Assembly: GCF_025024155.1 (NCBI RefSeq)
Contig: NW_026251735.1
Coordinates: 248,001-312,000, forward strand
Reading direction: 5' to 3'
Length of the DNA stretch: 64,000 bases
Source: Gamsiella multidivaricata
Lineage: Eukaryota > Mortierellomycota > Mortierellomycetes > Mortierellales > Mortierellaceae
The translations under genes and the position numbers were made by a program. Shown here piece by piece: positions 1 through 10,582 of the stretch. Position 1 is the stretch's first letter; each line of letters begins with the position of its first letter. The notes beneath the pieces are model-generated. The model was given only the letters and a program-made list of their open reading frames with translations. It did no database searches and was not told where the DNA came from.

Positions 1-2030
1 TTGGGGAAGTACATGTCCTGTACCGCGGTTTGGGGCTAGCGGTAACCAGGCTACCTGTGGGCGGTATTCGAAAGACTTGGCGAGTCCTTTGCTCATCACC
101 CAGTCTGGAATGTAGTTCAGGACCAAATGGCGAATGAGCCGCTCTTTCCAGGACTAAACATATGCAAAAAGTTGAAAGTTGACTTGAGAAAACGGATAGT
201 TATGTCGCTCGAATCTGTGCGAAAAATCGGGTTCCGTGTTTTACATGGCCAAAGATGACTTTCGACATGTCTTCGCTTCGTGCGTATTGCTCTTCAGCTC
301 GAGGGTATCGTTCCCTGTAGTAATCTTGGAATGCTGCTTCGATACACTTAGGGGTTGAGTCGGACATGTTGTATAGGCAGTTGGCGAGGACGACCGCGTC
401 ATGCATCGCGTTCACAGCGCCTGTTGAAAGTAGAGAATGTTTTTAGAACAAAGCTGTGAGGTTGACGCATAAGCTAGGGAGAAAATATTACTTTTAGTAA
501 ATTGAAAAGTAGTTCTGACCTACACCGGCACCAGGGAGCATCTATAAAATGGATAGGAAAACGCCTTTTAGTAATACAGTTTCATGAGAACGCGCCCTTA
601 CGTTCTGCGTAACCCAAGTACTTGCCTTGTGAGCCGCTAATGAAAGCAGTACGACAAACAGTAGCGGTGTTAGCACAAGACAGGTTCCAGCTGCAAGCCA
701 AATAAAACTATCGACTCTTTCGTCTCCCTTACCGTCTCCCAGAAGAACCGTGCGGCCATGATACCATGTCGAGAACAGCTTAGCCTCCAAGAACACCTTC
801 GAGATCAAATTTCTTGGAGTCGCGTCAACGATCTCGCGCATAGTGCCACCCCATGCGCAGGGCAAATCCCGCAGCTCTTGGATCATGGCTTCGCTCGATT
901 CGGGGCCCCACTCCGAGTTGCGGAACTGCTGCTCTTTGGCGTCCGATTCAGAGAGCTGAATCCCCAGTCCCCAGCAGATCTGGTTGTTTGGCACGCTAAT
1001 CACACTCCACTGCATGGATTAAATATGAATGTGTGTGAGAGAGAAAGAGAGAATGACCTGTCGGTAAGTGACGTTCTACGGAAAGGGGATGTTATATAGC
1101 AGAGATACGACCAATGTGTAGAGGGTAGAGGACTTACCCCCATGCCTTTGTGCCCAAGGATTTGCGCAAAATGGCAAAAGTCATCCTTCAGCTGTGGGTA
1201 TTTTTCTGGATCCTGAGGCTCAGAAATACCTACCAAACTAATATATCCGACCGAAAGCTCACCCAAGTCGCTTTTAGGAAGGAGTTCCTTCTTGTCAAGA
1301 TTCTTGTAAAGACTTTGACGCACTGCACTGTAGGCACCATCTGCTCCAACGAGAATGTCCCCGCTGTAGGATGAATTGTCTGCGCAAAAAATGCGCACCT
1401 TGCCATCGCTTTCCTCTATGCGGAGGACTTTTTTTCCAAGACTGATTTTTTGGGCAGGCACTTGCTTGCGCAAAAGCTCGTAGAGCTGTGGTCTTGCGAT
1501 CAAGATGGTGTTATATCCAGTACTAGAGAGAGAAAATCAGAGAGAGGTGAGGACGGTGCGCTGCTGTTTTTGGTTGTTGAAATACATGCATCAATCAGCT
1601 CAGACGTCTCTTACGTTGCTTTCTGCTCCCCCAGATTGAAAGACCCCAACTTCTTGACATCGACGTTGTAAAGGTCAAGCGAATTACATGGAAGAGATAT
1701 TTTCTTTAACTCTTCCATCAGACCGAGTTGTTCAAAAACAGGAAGGATGCTCGGTCCGATACTGATTGCCGCCCCTTTGTAATGCAGATGGATAAGAGGT
1801 TTGATGCACAACAAGAACGTTAATAAGACGTTTGGAATTCAAGAGGGTCATGTACAATTGAAGCTGGCAATACCTAGGGAACGCAGTTCCGATGCACGTT
1901 CGAAGATTTGGTACGGGATATCGACTCGCTCCAGCAGTGCGGCAAGCAGCAGGCCTCCGAGTCCAGCACCTGCGATCAGCACATCGGGTGCGGTGCCATT
2001 TTTTGCAGTCACAGCCTTGGTGTCAGACAT
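1..2030 (-). CDS. FAD-dependent monooxygenase (partial, 3' end outside window)
   Basis: Flavin monooxygenase of the PHBH/salicylate-hydroxylase fold, expected to hydroxylate an unknown small substrate using FAD and NAD(P)H. The start is ATG at 2030. Exons are 1874-2030, 1615-1774, 1138-1522, 733-1009, 626-636, 526-541, 245-420 and <1-153, giving 445 codons in one frame up to the window edge. The FAD-binding GAGLGG sits at residues 21-26, the second motif GADGAYSAVR near 165-174, and the FAD/ribityl motif GDAAHKMLPGAG near 325-336. That last motif is assembled only by splicing an 11-nt and a 16-nt microexon; the intron after the 11-nt exon has a GC donor (G|GCAAGT). All motifs are intact, so the gene is probably functional. 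The substrate cannot be read from sequence, and the C-terminus lies beyond base 1. Confidence 0.88.
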
Positions 2031-2526
2031 AGTTTCTCTTTATTAAAGGCAGCAAGCTGGAAAGTGAATGAGATGAAGGAAGAGGAATAAGATGGCGATT
2101 GCAAATGAGATGATGGGCATCTACATCTATGGCACACTGAACCACCGTACATGTCTTTTTTTTGACAAGCACTCCAATACGATAGCTCACAGTGCACAGA
2201 GAAATCTGAATAGCACAGCATCCACCATCCAACCACTTCTTGAGATTTCATTGGACAGAAAAGAGTTGAAAGTTGACAATAAGGTTGACTATAGTCGGTA
2301 CAACATTGAACGGCAATTCAATTGGCACTGCAAATCAAAACTGTTTGCCAGATGAACACAAAATGCCAGGCATGCACAATCGGCTCGTACCATGGCGTAT
2401 GCCACTTTCCCTCAAATTTTCCTGACACAAATTTCCTTGGCGCCTTGGGTGGTTCCTTTTTTTTAAAAAGTGCAACTGCCCACTTTCCCTCTCTCTCTCT
2501 CTTTCCTCTCTTTGCGAAAGTTCACC
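2031..2526. promoter_or_regulatory. divergent intergenic region between FAD monooxygenase and hydrolase
   Basis: About 500 bp separate the two divergently transcribed starts at 2030 and 2527, so both promoters should lie here. A pyrimidine-rich CT run (about 2484-2512) lies directly upstream of the hydrolase start. No coding segment or clear TATA element was recognised. Confidence 0.4.
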
Positions 2527-4481
2527 ATGCAGTTCCGTCGTCGGCCCAGCACACCCATTGCTCCCTCCACTAGTATACCTACAAGCGTCCTCCAGACATG
2601 GACTGAAGATATTGAGAGAGCTCGTATCAGCGTGGAAGTCCAGGGCATGGCAGTCGCCGTTGTACACCGAGGAAAGATTATCTACGCCAAGGGGTTTGGC
2701 AAGAGGAACGACGTCGACCCCTTCACGCCAGAGGTATGGCCATATACCAGAGAGGAGATAATTGTTGTTCGTTCACTCCTTTTACGTTACCACTCACTCT
2801 TCAATGCGCTACAACGCATGTTTTCTCGTAGACCCTCATGCCAATTGCGTCCATCACAAAGTCCTTTACAGCTGCTGCAGTCGGCGAGCTAGTTGGAGAC
2901 AACAAAGCCAAGTGGGAAGGCGTCCCTGTGAGCGAGTATTTGCCAGAGTTCCAGGTCAAGGACCCATCTTAACAAAGGAGATGACCTTTATCGACATGCT
3001 CTCTCACCGCACAGTATGTATGCGTGAACCTTTGAGCGCCGATCTCTCAATTTTTTTTTACTGCAAGGAAGCCGCGCTCTTACACTTACAATGGAATGTT
3101 CTCACAAATCCTCGACATCTTTAGGGCCTCCCTGTTCTGGATCTCCACTGGTACCACCGTCTGGAGCCACGGATTGAGCTCATCAAGCAGATGCGGCACG
3201 TCGACGCAGAGGCACCTCTCCGATCTGAGTACATCTACAACAACGTTATGGTTTCGGTTGCAGGCGAGGCTGCAGCACGGATTGCCGGTACCACCTACGA
3301 GCAACTTGTCCTGGATCGAGTCGTCCGACCGGTAGGAATGGCGGAGACGGGATTCTCAAACGTAACGCTCCAGACACGACCCAACCATGCTCTGCCGTAC
3401 ATGTGCAAGTCGTTCAGGGACGCCCAAATGGGCTGCAATCATCGTTTTCCACTGGACACGCTTCCAAAATCGGATGCCCCGGCTGGCGACCTTCACTCCA
3501 ACGTCATTGAGCTTGCCAATTGGGCTCGGGTGATGATGCACGACGGCGAACTCGACGGGAAGCAGGTCCTGAACAAGGAGAGTATCCAGACAATCAAGAC
3601 TGCCTACACTATTACGAGCAGGGCTCCTCGCGGCCCAGAGTTTAGTATTGGTGCGTATGGACTTTGCTGGGGCATCGAGCATTATAAGGGCCGCCCCACC
3701 GTTCAGCACAGTAAGTTGTTTTCGTTTTTTCTTTGTACACCATTTGCTGTTTTTTTTTTTTTTTTTTTTTTTTTTTTTGGGTTCGATTGCTCTACATCTC
3801 TGAGTATGGATATGAATACCCTTTTTGCTCATTAGGTGGCGGCCTTCCTGGATACATCTCCCACCAGTCACTCTTCCCGAGCGACGATTTTCAGTGGTTG
3901 CTCTCACCAACGACGCCTTCAACTGCCTTCCCATGTGGCTGCCATATTACTTTGCTGACCAAGTCCTCGGCCTCCCAAGGACCCGCGACTGGCTATTTGA
4001 TGTTGCCATCACGTACACGAAGTAGGAATACGCTGGGATTGTGCCGTCGAATTTACCTCCTCGGATCAAGGACAAACCCACGACACGCGACCTCACAGAG
4101 TTTGCAGGCGAGTACACGCACCCTGTCGCAGGCAGGATCATCATTGAGACGCCGAAAGAGGAGGACGATGACGAAGATGAAGACGCAGAGGATGGCACGG
4201 CTTGCCATCTCAAGTTTTCTTTCAACGCCACCCAAGGAAAGCTGCGCCACTACCACTACGACACGTTTGTCTTTTCGAACGCTGCCCGTGATGCTGTGCG
4301 ACTCGAAATGATTGTTACTTTTCTGCCAGGCGACGATGGAAGTGTTCAGCAGTGCAGGCTCTTTTATGATCCCGATCCCATCATCTTCACCAGGACCACT
4401 CCAAGCGCGGTAAACAGCCTTGGAGGAGCAAAAAAATATCTCAGGAGAAAAAAGCTCTTGTCCCGGGTGGATTGGCTCTAG
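2527..4481 (+). pseudogene. beta-lactamase-like serine hydrolase, broken reading frame
   Basis: Member of the serine beta-lactamase/penicillin-binding-protein-like family (class C fold), which in fungi includes esterase- and transesterase-type enzymes. Exons are 2527-2733, 2832-3013, 3125-3710 and 3836-4481. The nucleophile motif SITK is at residues 76-79, the YNN motif (Y-x-N) lies in SEYIYNN near 3230-3245, and HSGGLPG across the last intron replaces the KTG box. The frame is broken three times: one base is missing near 2967-2971 (a CCC run where four C are needed), one is missing near 3888-3891 (TTTT where five are needed), and a TAG interrupts at 4023-4025. Protein similarity continues unbroken across each lesion, so missed introns do not explain them. 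It is either a recent pseudogene or carries homopolymer sequencing errors; the TAG favours true decay. The last intron holds a run of 29 T (3750-3778). Confidence 0.82.
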
Positions 4482-4589
4482 ATTATTATTATAATACCAG
4501 TAGAACTGCCTGTAGCACACGCCACAGGTCCGAGGCAAAAAATAAAATAGCTTTATTGCACTTTTACAAAATATATATATATATTGCAG

Positions 4590-5740
4590 TTCAGCAGATT
4601 CCTACATGCGATATTTCGCGTATAAACGCCCTCCTTTCCATCTATGGCACCATTTTCGACCAGAACCTTGAGGTTGTCTCGGTATTTGCAACGCGAGAAG
4701 CCGACATACAATTGCCCAGCACCAAAGACGTGCTGAGGAAGATAAACACCAACGTGGTCAAGTGTTTGTCCTTGCGCCTTGTTAATGGTCATGGCAAGCG
4801 CAGGCTTGACAGAAAACTGGCACCTAGTGAACTTGATTGGCGTAGACCCGTCGTCCAGGGTCGCGAGAGATATGCGTGGAATAAGCACCGTTCGTCTCTT
4901 AAAGTCACCGTTAAGGATCTCGGCACTGATGTATCTCTGACGGAGTGCTCGAACAATCAGACGGGTACCATTGCAGAGGCCGAATTTGCCGTCCATGTTT
5001 CAAAGGAGGACGATGGGTTGGCCCACCTTCAACAGCAGCTCGTAGGGAGGCATACCTGGAAGATTATTACATGTTAAGCTTTACATGATCTGGAGGGGAT
5101 TTTGAGGGTCTAATGGGCTGTACGACTTCCTGTCAAGACCTGAGCAGCAATTTCAGATGACGCAACTACGATCATCTCCTTCTCGCGCCTTCCTCGGATG
5201 TGGGCAATCAAAGTGTTGTACAAAAAAGACTTGTCCGTTCCTCCTGGTCCATCAATAAAAAACACCTTTGCCGTACTTCCGTCCTTGTTATCCAGCGCTG
5301 CTGTGATTGCAGCGTACAGTGCTTTTTGATCGTCATTGCAGAGATCCAAGTCATGGACCGCCTTAGCTGCAAGTGCTTCGGTGTCGAGCTCTGCATGTTG
5401 TCCAAGTTCGTCATTGTTAGGTTGGCGATTGATGAGGTTGCGAAAGTCTCGAGACATCTCTTCATAGACCGCCAGACTGATCCCAGCTCCCTTCAAAATC
5501 TCGTTGACGTGGAAAAGCGCAGTGCTCCTGGCGTCCCCTTCTCATTCGGGCGATCTCCAGCAACGTACAGAAAGTCTTGAGATATGTTATCAGCGAATGC
5601 TTCCCATACTTCGGGAGGATTGGATGGGCTGCATAGGTATAGAATCATGGCGAAAAGATGGTGTAAGGTCGTGGGACTTCAACGCCTGTTACCAAATCCT
5701 CAGTGAAAGGCCATCGCGCAAGGGGCGACGCATCTCAATC
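4590..5740 (-). pseudogene. Helitron-type PIF1-like helicase relic
   Basis: Remnant of the RepHel helicase of a Helitron rolling-circle transposon. Read on the minus strand, a segment near 5560-5670 contains SNPPEVWEAFADNISQDF, typical of the region before the helicase core. The segment at 5110-5496 carries the Walker A loop in GPGGTDKSF. The segment at 4600-4996 has the conserved C-terminal PIF1 blocks LCNGTRLIV, MTINKAQGQTLDHVGVYLP and LYVGFSR. The pieces lie in different frames, and part of the region between Walker A and the C-terminal blocks is missing. Walker A has Asp where the family has Gly (GTGKS), which would disrupt nucleotide binding. No Rep/HUH domain or 5'-TC/CTRR-3' termini were located. 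It is an inactive fragment. Confidence 0.8.
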
Positions 5741-5857
5741 CTTTGCGCTATTCCGGCGAGTGTGAGCGGTAATTATGTCAGCGTGCCTGGCGAGAGACAT
5801 AAACTCGTCCCATAAAAAATAAAAAAAAATAAAAAATAAAAAATATAATAAAAAAAG

Positions 5858-6340
5858 AACTTGCCTTTCAAGCGTATTACTGAGAATCTTAGGGCATTCC
5901 TTGAATATGATTCAGGAGTGGCCAATTTGGGCGCATCTGCATGTCCGATACGCTTGGAGAGATCCCGCAGCAGGGGCAGGTGCCAGGTCTGCATGCTCTG
6001 GTTCGTCCAGATGGTGATTAGCACGCTCATACCCCTGCTGCCTTTCGCGGGCGCACTGGGCGGCATAGGCGGGAAATAGTCCAGCACGTCTGGTGAGAAG
6101 TACATCAGCGGTTTGTTCAGATTGTCCGTAAGCCCATCCCATTAAAAAAAAAATAGAACCTGCCTTTCGAGCGCGTTCTTGGGATTCTCAGGGCAGTCCC
6201 TGAAGGTGATTCTGGAGTGGCCAGTTTGGCCGCATATGCATGTTCGAGCTGCTCAGACAGGTCCAGCAGCAGGACTATACATTCGATAGATTCGTGTCGA
6301 GTCAGCATGGGGACCAATATTGATGTAAAAAGTAACAAAG
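5858..6340 (-). repeat. two diverged copies of an exon-like segment
   Basis: Two stretches of about 140 bp, roughly 5866-6010 and 6165-6310, are similar in DNA and, on the minus strand, in protein. Both contain L-L-x-D-L-S then KLATPES, A-L-R and K-G-(R/K)-F, with over half the residues shared across about 39 positions. Both end in AAAGGCARGTTC followed by a T-rich stretch, which looks like a 5' splice site (one copy could be a GC donor). This suggests a duplicated exon, or a fragment of a gene with tandem exons, next to the Helitron helicase. I do not recognise the family, and no start codon or flanking exons could be joined. Confidence 0.5.
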
Positions 6341-6599
6341 ATACACTTCACATACGCTTGGTTGCACGTTGTATCCATATTCTCGGTAGTCAATGTAGGA
6401 GAGATGCAGTGGTTGAGGGGGGAGCAGGGGTAACGGCTTTGAGTGGTAAGGGTCAAGCAGTGAATATGCAAGGATGAAGGGTGCTTGGCAGCGGTGGATG
6501 TGGAGGAAATTTATTTTTGGGCGAAGCAAGAAAGAGCATTGCAAAGGGCCATCGAGATCTTAACAACAAAGAAAAGTACTGCAAATTGATAAATTTATT

Positions 6600-7331
6600 A
6601 GATGTCTTCAAAATCCCCCAAATCAACCTTGTGTAACTCGTCAAACTCATCAAACCACCATCGATATCATTCATCATACCTCAGACTAAGCATTCACTGT
6701 GGTTGTTGCGGTGCGAAATGAGCGAACGACATGGTGACATGAAATACCCTTTCGGACATGTGTAGTAAGTCTGGTGGTCGTGGTTTTTCTTGCACTTTTC
6801 GCACATAGGCATGTTGAAGGTGCTTCAGATTAGGATGGCGGTAGGAGGCGGTGATAGAGACAGACAAAGAGAGAGAGAGTTGATGAGAGAGAAAGACTTT
6901 GTTTATTTTTTTTATTTTTTATTTTCTGGCTCTCGAGTGCATCGAGTCTATGAGGGAGAGAGATTCTTTTTTGGTGGACTTGATTCCGACTTTGAGCATC
7001 TTTGAAAAGTGGTAACGGCACGAAAACGCGATCTTTTCCTTGTTTAGCCTCTGAGAAAACCGATAATCCATGTTCAAATCATCATCCTCATCAAACTCGT
7101 CTTCCTCAACAAAATCATTCTCCTTAACTACTTGAAAACGTCCCTGAATCCCTCGTCCCCGATTGTTTTCATGGCAGACTCAAAAACCGACTTGAAGGGG
7201 CCTCCGGTATTGCACATGCTAATATAATTGAGGACGGCTTGCTTAAATACCGTGTCTGGCGGTGGGCATGGTGGTTGACGGGAGGTTGGTTGATGGTGAT
7301 GGGCTAATGAGTTCAAAACGAGGTCATGCAA
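6600..7331 (-). pseudogene. unrecognised acidic protein remnant
   Basis: Minus-strand fragments that look protein-coding but are not in one frame. An open stretch at 7128-7331 ends in KTIGDEGFRDVFK. It continues after a one-base shift at a T run into an acidic segment (about 6960-7125) containing FVEEDEFDEDDDLNMDYRFS. A further acidic tail at about 6605-6672 reads WFDEFDELHKVDLGDFEDI and then stops. The family is not recognised. The position between a Helitron relic and a Harbinger transposase suggests a transposon accessory protein or a captured gene fragment. A (GA)n-rich stretch near 6855-6900 and A/T tracts interrupt it. Confidence 0.35.
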
Positions 7332-7752
7332 GAGCTATAATTTTTTTCAATTGGATTGAATACTTCAGACCGAATCCTACCTACATCCACATTTGAAAAT
7401 TTTTATCATTTATAAAAAATGTACTGTAATAGATTGCCCCTTATCAGTAGAAGAGGTTTTTTTTTTCATATCCCTGGCATGGACCTTATCAACCATAATT
7501 CACTTAAAAAACTTCAAGAAGATCTCTGAGGGTAGCATCGTGGGCTTGTACAGAAAGATTCTGGTCAAATCTGGACCCTTAAGCAACTAAAAGCCAACAT
7601 TCATTATGCACAGGACAAATACAAGATGGCCAAGGTTATGACCAAACAGACAAGTCAAGGTACCGACGAGGATGGGACGTTGAGGAAGAAAATGCTCCAA
7701 GAGTTCCCCTTCTACAACTGATTCGATGTTGTCTATATGTTGGATGCTGTCA

Positions 7753-8430
7753 TTAATGCCAATCCTCATCCATGATCTCCTCTTGTGCACCCTGGTGAAT
7801 AAAATTGTGTAAAACAACACACGCTCGAATCCAGCTAGCGGTCGCTTTCATATCCTTTTTGCTGGAAACTGTGATAGTTAGATTTTGTACGGAGTGGAAC
7901 TTGAGCTTGAGTATACCGAATGCATTTCAACCACAACCCTAGCTTTCCTATGACAAGTGTTGAACCTTGATTCAGTCCCAGTCGGGTTCTTGTATCACAG
8001 GATAATGGTGGTTGTTAGACCATAGACAGCGTCCGCGAGCAGATACTCTTATCCATGAAAGAATAGTTCCTTTCTTGTATAAAGATAGGTCCTTCTGTAT
8101 TCCAGCGAGTCATGCATGGAGCCAGAGTAACCGGTAGAGAAGTAGGTGAAGCGTCCCAAGTGGTGACATACGGCCGTTGTACCCATTATATACTTGCCTT
8201 TGCGTGTGGTCCAAGCATTCGTCTCCCACAATGGAGCTATGTCAAAGGGAAATGGAACACCGTCGACAGCACCAATTGCATTGCAAAATCCATGCTGAGG
8301 TTTAAAGGTAGACTTAATCACATCCCTTGCAAGGATGGGAAAGTGATCGTCGAAGAAAAGGTCACTTTCTGCGTCCGAAACTTGCAGACACATCACGCAA
8401 AAAGTTGGTGTCATCAACGCATCGGATTGG
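7753..8430 (-). pseudogene. PIF/Harbinger (HARBI1-like) DDE transposase relic
   Basis: Decayed DDE_Tnp_4 nuclease of a PIF/Harbinger DNA transposon. The 8049-8417 segment carries GFCNAIGAVDGVPFPF (first catalytic Asp) and GRFTYFSTGYSGSMHDS (second acidic block). Downstream, in a shifted frame, comes LLADAVYGLTT, then a TGA stop, then the block ending FNTCHRKARVVVE (third acidic residue). After another one-base loss comes FGILKLKFHSV through CVVLHNFIHQG, and a stop at 7753-7755. All family blocks are in order, but at least two frameshifts and one stop break the gene. The N-terminal part upstream of 8430 is not recognisable. No terminal inverted repeats or target duplication could be confirmed by eye. 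Confidence 0.82.
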
Positions 8431-8441
8431 TAAATCTCATT

Positions 8442-8795
8442 TTAGTGCGCATAATTCCACAGCTTCCTTGACCAATGGATACTCTCTCTGTCGCAGAATT
8501 CGGCTACCTCAGGGCCCTGTCGTTTCTCGCCATTGGCTGGCTCTTTTCGTCCCTCGCCCTCGTACACAGGACGTGCCTCTGCAGGGACAATCGGGAATGT
8601 GCGTGGGAATGCAGCCTTTCCTGCCTGTGCCTGTGCCTGTGCCTGTACGCCATTGGATGAGCAGTTGGTGGCAAAAACACATTTGTGAGGTAATCGACGC
8701 CACCAAGTGGCATGCTTCGTTTCCAGAATGGCTCCCCATACATTGAGGACAACTTGAAAATTCCGATTTGGGTCATTATACGAACTGGGCAACAT
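8442..8795 (-). CDS. doubtful 117-residue reading frame with AQ repeat
   Basis: Open frame from ATG at 8795 to TAA at 8442, just upstream of the Harbinger nuclease relic on the same strand. It includes a short AQAQAQA stretch made by a GTGCCT hexamer repeat (8621-8650). No family resemblance is seen. It could be part of the transposon's 5' region or a chance frame on the repeat; the latter is more likely. Confidence 0.15.
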   Translation of the reverse strand: MLPSSYNDPNRNFQVVLNVWGAILETKHATWWRRLPHKCVFATNCSSNGVQAQAQAQAGKAAFPRTFPIVPAEARPVYEGEGRKEPANGEKRQGPEVAEFCDRESIHWSRKLWNYAH

Positions 8796-9017
8796 TCCAG
8801 TGCACTGAGGGCCTTGGACTACCTGCTCCTTTATTTCATCGACTGCATGCTGCTCCTTTTTTCATAGCGCTGGTATCCTGCCTAGGTCAATCCATCATCT
8901 ATCATGTTCCCATTATTTGTTTTTCCTCCTCCTTCCTTGCACTTCCCCCTCTTTCATTCATTGCTTTTCCCTCTCACAGCTGCAACCTCAACCTCATCTA
9001 CGTACACTTAGATCACA

Positions 9018-10379
9018 ATGAAGCTACTCCCCCGGTTGTCCGTCGCCGCCCTCATGGTCGTCTCCTCCTTCGCAGGACGAAGCTTGAAGGACTTTACTGC
9101 TGATCCACAGATCCAAGCTGCCGCCCCACATCTTATCCAACTGATTAGTTCTCGCCCTATCGAATACGCATTATCTCGCAGCGGCTCACCTAACCCACCC
9201 ACCGGCAATCACGTACCGCTCTTCAACGACATTGTTGAGATCGTGTCCCAAACAGTTTTCACTCCCAAGAGCAAAGAAGCGGACTGGTCACGTCTCGAAG
9301 CCGCAAAACTCAAGGCCATTCAAGCCCATGGAGAGGAGGCGGTCTATTCGTTTGCGGATCTTACAGCCATTGACACGCATCGCGCTTTACTGATAGTAAA
9401 CACCATCTATGACACCGTTGTGCATCTACCTCCCAGTAGCAAGGTTGCCTATGCTGCAAGTACAACCAAAAAATCATTTTCATTCTGGGACTTTATTGGA
9501 TTTGGCTTGATCAAGTCCTCAGATGCCGTCAGGGGTGTCAAGTCCTTTGTCTCTCCACAGAGCGGCGGATGTAACACCCAGGACACGGTCTATCTTAGGA
9601 GTGTCAAGGAAATTGTTTACTACAGCTCTTTGACAGACGGGGTCGCCGGAGGAGCCATGGCTGCGGCGCCAAGCAATTCAGCCGTCAAGTCACTGGGATT
9701 GGGAACGATTATTGCGTCCGTCGGTAAGCTCGCAGTCGAGATTCATATGGCTCAGTCGATCGCTCAGCTTGCGGGACTAGACCCCTTTGACGAGAGTGTG
9801 AGGGCAATGGTCTACTTGGCACTTGCTGCAGATTCGCCATCTTCGGACTATGCCCTTACTGCGAGAGATATATTCAAGGTAAAGAGCCGAGGTATCGCCA
9901 GCAAGGTCTCCATGGAGGCACTCAGATTTTTGGAGCGGGAGACAGCATTGGTGTTGATTACAAAGGGTACGGGGCGTATCATAGGACAGGGAGCGTTCCC
10001 GAGTATGCCGGTAGTGCGCAACATCTTTGCTTTCAGCAGAGACGTATTGAATATGAATAGCGTTGGGGATGTGTTGAAGTACGTGTTCTGTCCTGGACAG
10101 AACAGCGAGCCCTTATCTGTTGAGGATGACAACCTTGAGTCTCCTTCGGATCATGATCGGAATGGTGCAGCTGAGGATGTGAGCATAAACGAGAACCATG
10201 ACGGCGCGGTTGAGGACGAGGAGGCAGACGAGCACGACAAGAATGAGAGTTATGTGGAGCAGACTGCTGGCGATAACCGTCCTTTGGGTGGGGGGCAGAA
10301 GGCCTTTAATACGCCTCAGGGCGTAAACCAAGTCGAACAACAGAAGGCGGCCGGGGAACAGAAGAGGCAAGATCTGTAG
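9018..10379 (+). CDS. secreted EcsC-domain-like protein
   Basis: Single-exon gene of 453 residues. The N-terminus (MKLLPRLSVAALMVVSSFAG) is a good signal peptide. The central region at about residues 150-360 resembles the EcsC family: a glycine/alanine-rich helical segment, then VEIHMAQSIAQLAGLDPFDE followed by VRAMVYLALAAD, the characteristic 'GxDPxDxxVRxxVxLxL' pattern, and a late block with KGTGRIIGQGAFPSMPVV. The last 90 residues are acidic and low complexity, rich in D, E, N and Q. EcsC proteins are known mainly from bacteria, with unclear biochemical roles; fungal secreted versions are poorly characterised. The start follows a CT-rich leader, and an AATAAA lies 42 bp after the stop. Assignment to EcsC rests on pattern recognition; the function is unknown. 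Confidence 0.75.
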   Translation: MKLLPRLSVAALMVVSSFAGRSLKDFTADPQIQAAAPHLIQLISSRPIEYALSRSGSPNPPTGNHVPLFNDIVEIVSQTVFTPKSKEADWSRLEAAKLKAIQAHGEEAVYSFADLTAIDTHRALLIVNTIYDTVVHLPPSSKVAYAASTTKKSFSFWDFIGFGLIKSSDAVRGVKSFVSPQSGGCNTQDTVYLRSVKEIVYYSSLTDGVAGGAMAAAPSNSAVKSLGLGTIIASVGKLAVEIHMAQSIAQLAGLDPFDESVRAMVYLALAADSPSSDYALTARDIFKVKSRGIASKVSMEALRFLERETALVLITKGTGRIIGQGAFPSMPVVRNIFAFSRDVLNMNSVGDVLKYVFCPGQNSEPLSVEDDNLESPSDHDRNGAAEDVSINENHDGAVEDEEADEHDKNESYVEQTAGDNRPLGGGQKAFNTPQGVNQVEQQKAAGEQKRQDL

Positions 10380-10420
10380 ACCGTGAATGCAGGGTCACGT
10401 TCGTATTGGCTGATTGCGAC

Positions 10421-10426
10421 AATAAA
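10421..10426 (+). terminator. polyadenylation signal of the EcsC-like gene
   Basis: AATAAA 42 bp downstream of the stop at 10379. Confidence 0.5.
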
Positions 10427-10582
10427 CAATTTTCTATATTTTAAGCGCGTTCGGGTGATTGTCTACTCCTATCATCGCCACCAACTTGTGCCCTGCATCG
10501 AGCTGGGTCCTTTTGAGCCGCTCCCTCACAGTCAGCTCAGCAACAGCGACCAATTGAATCCTGATATCGAGTGCTGCCCCTC

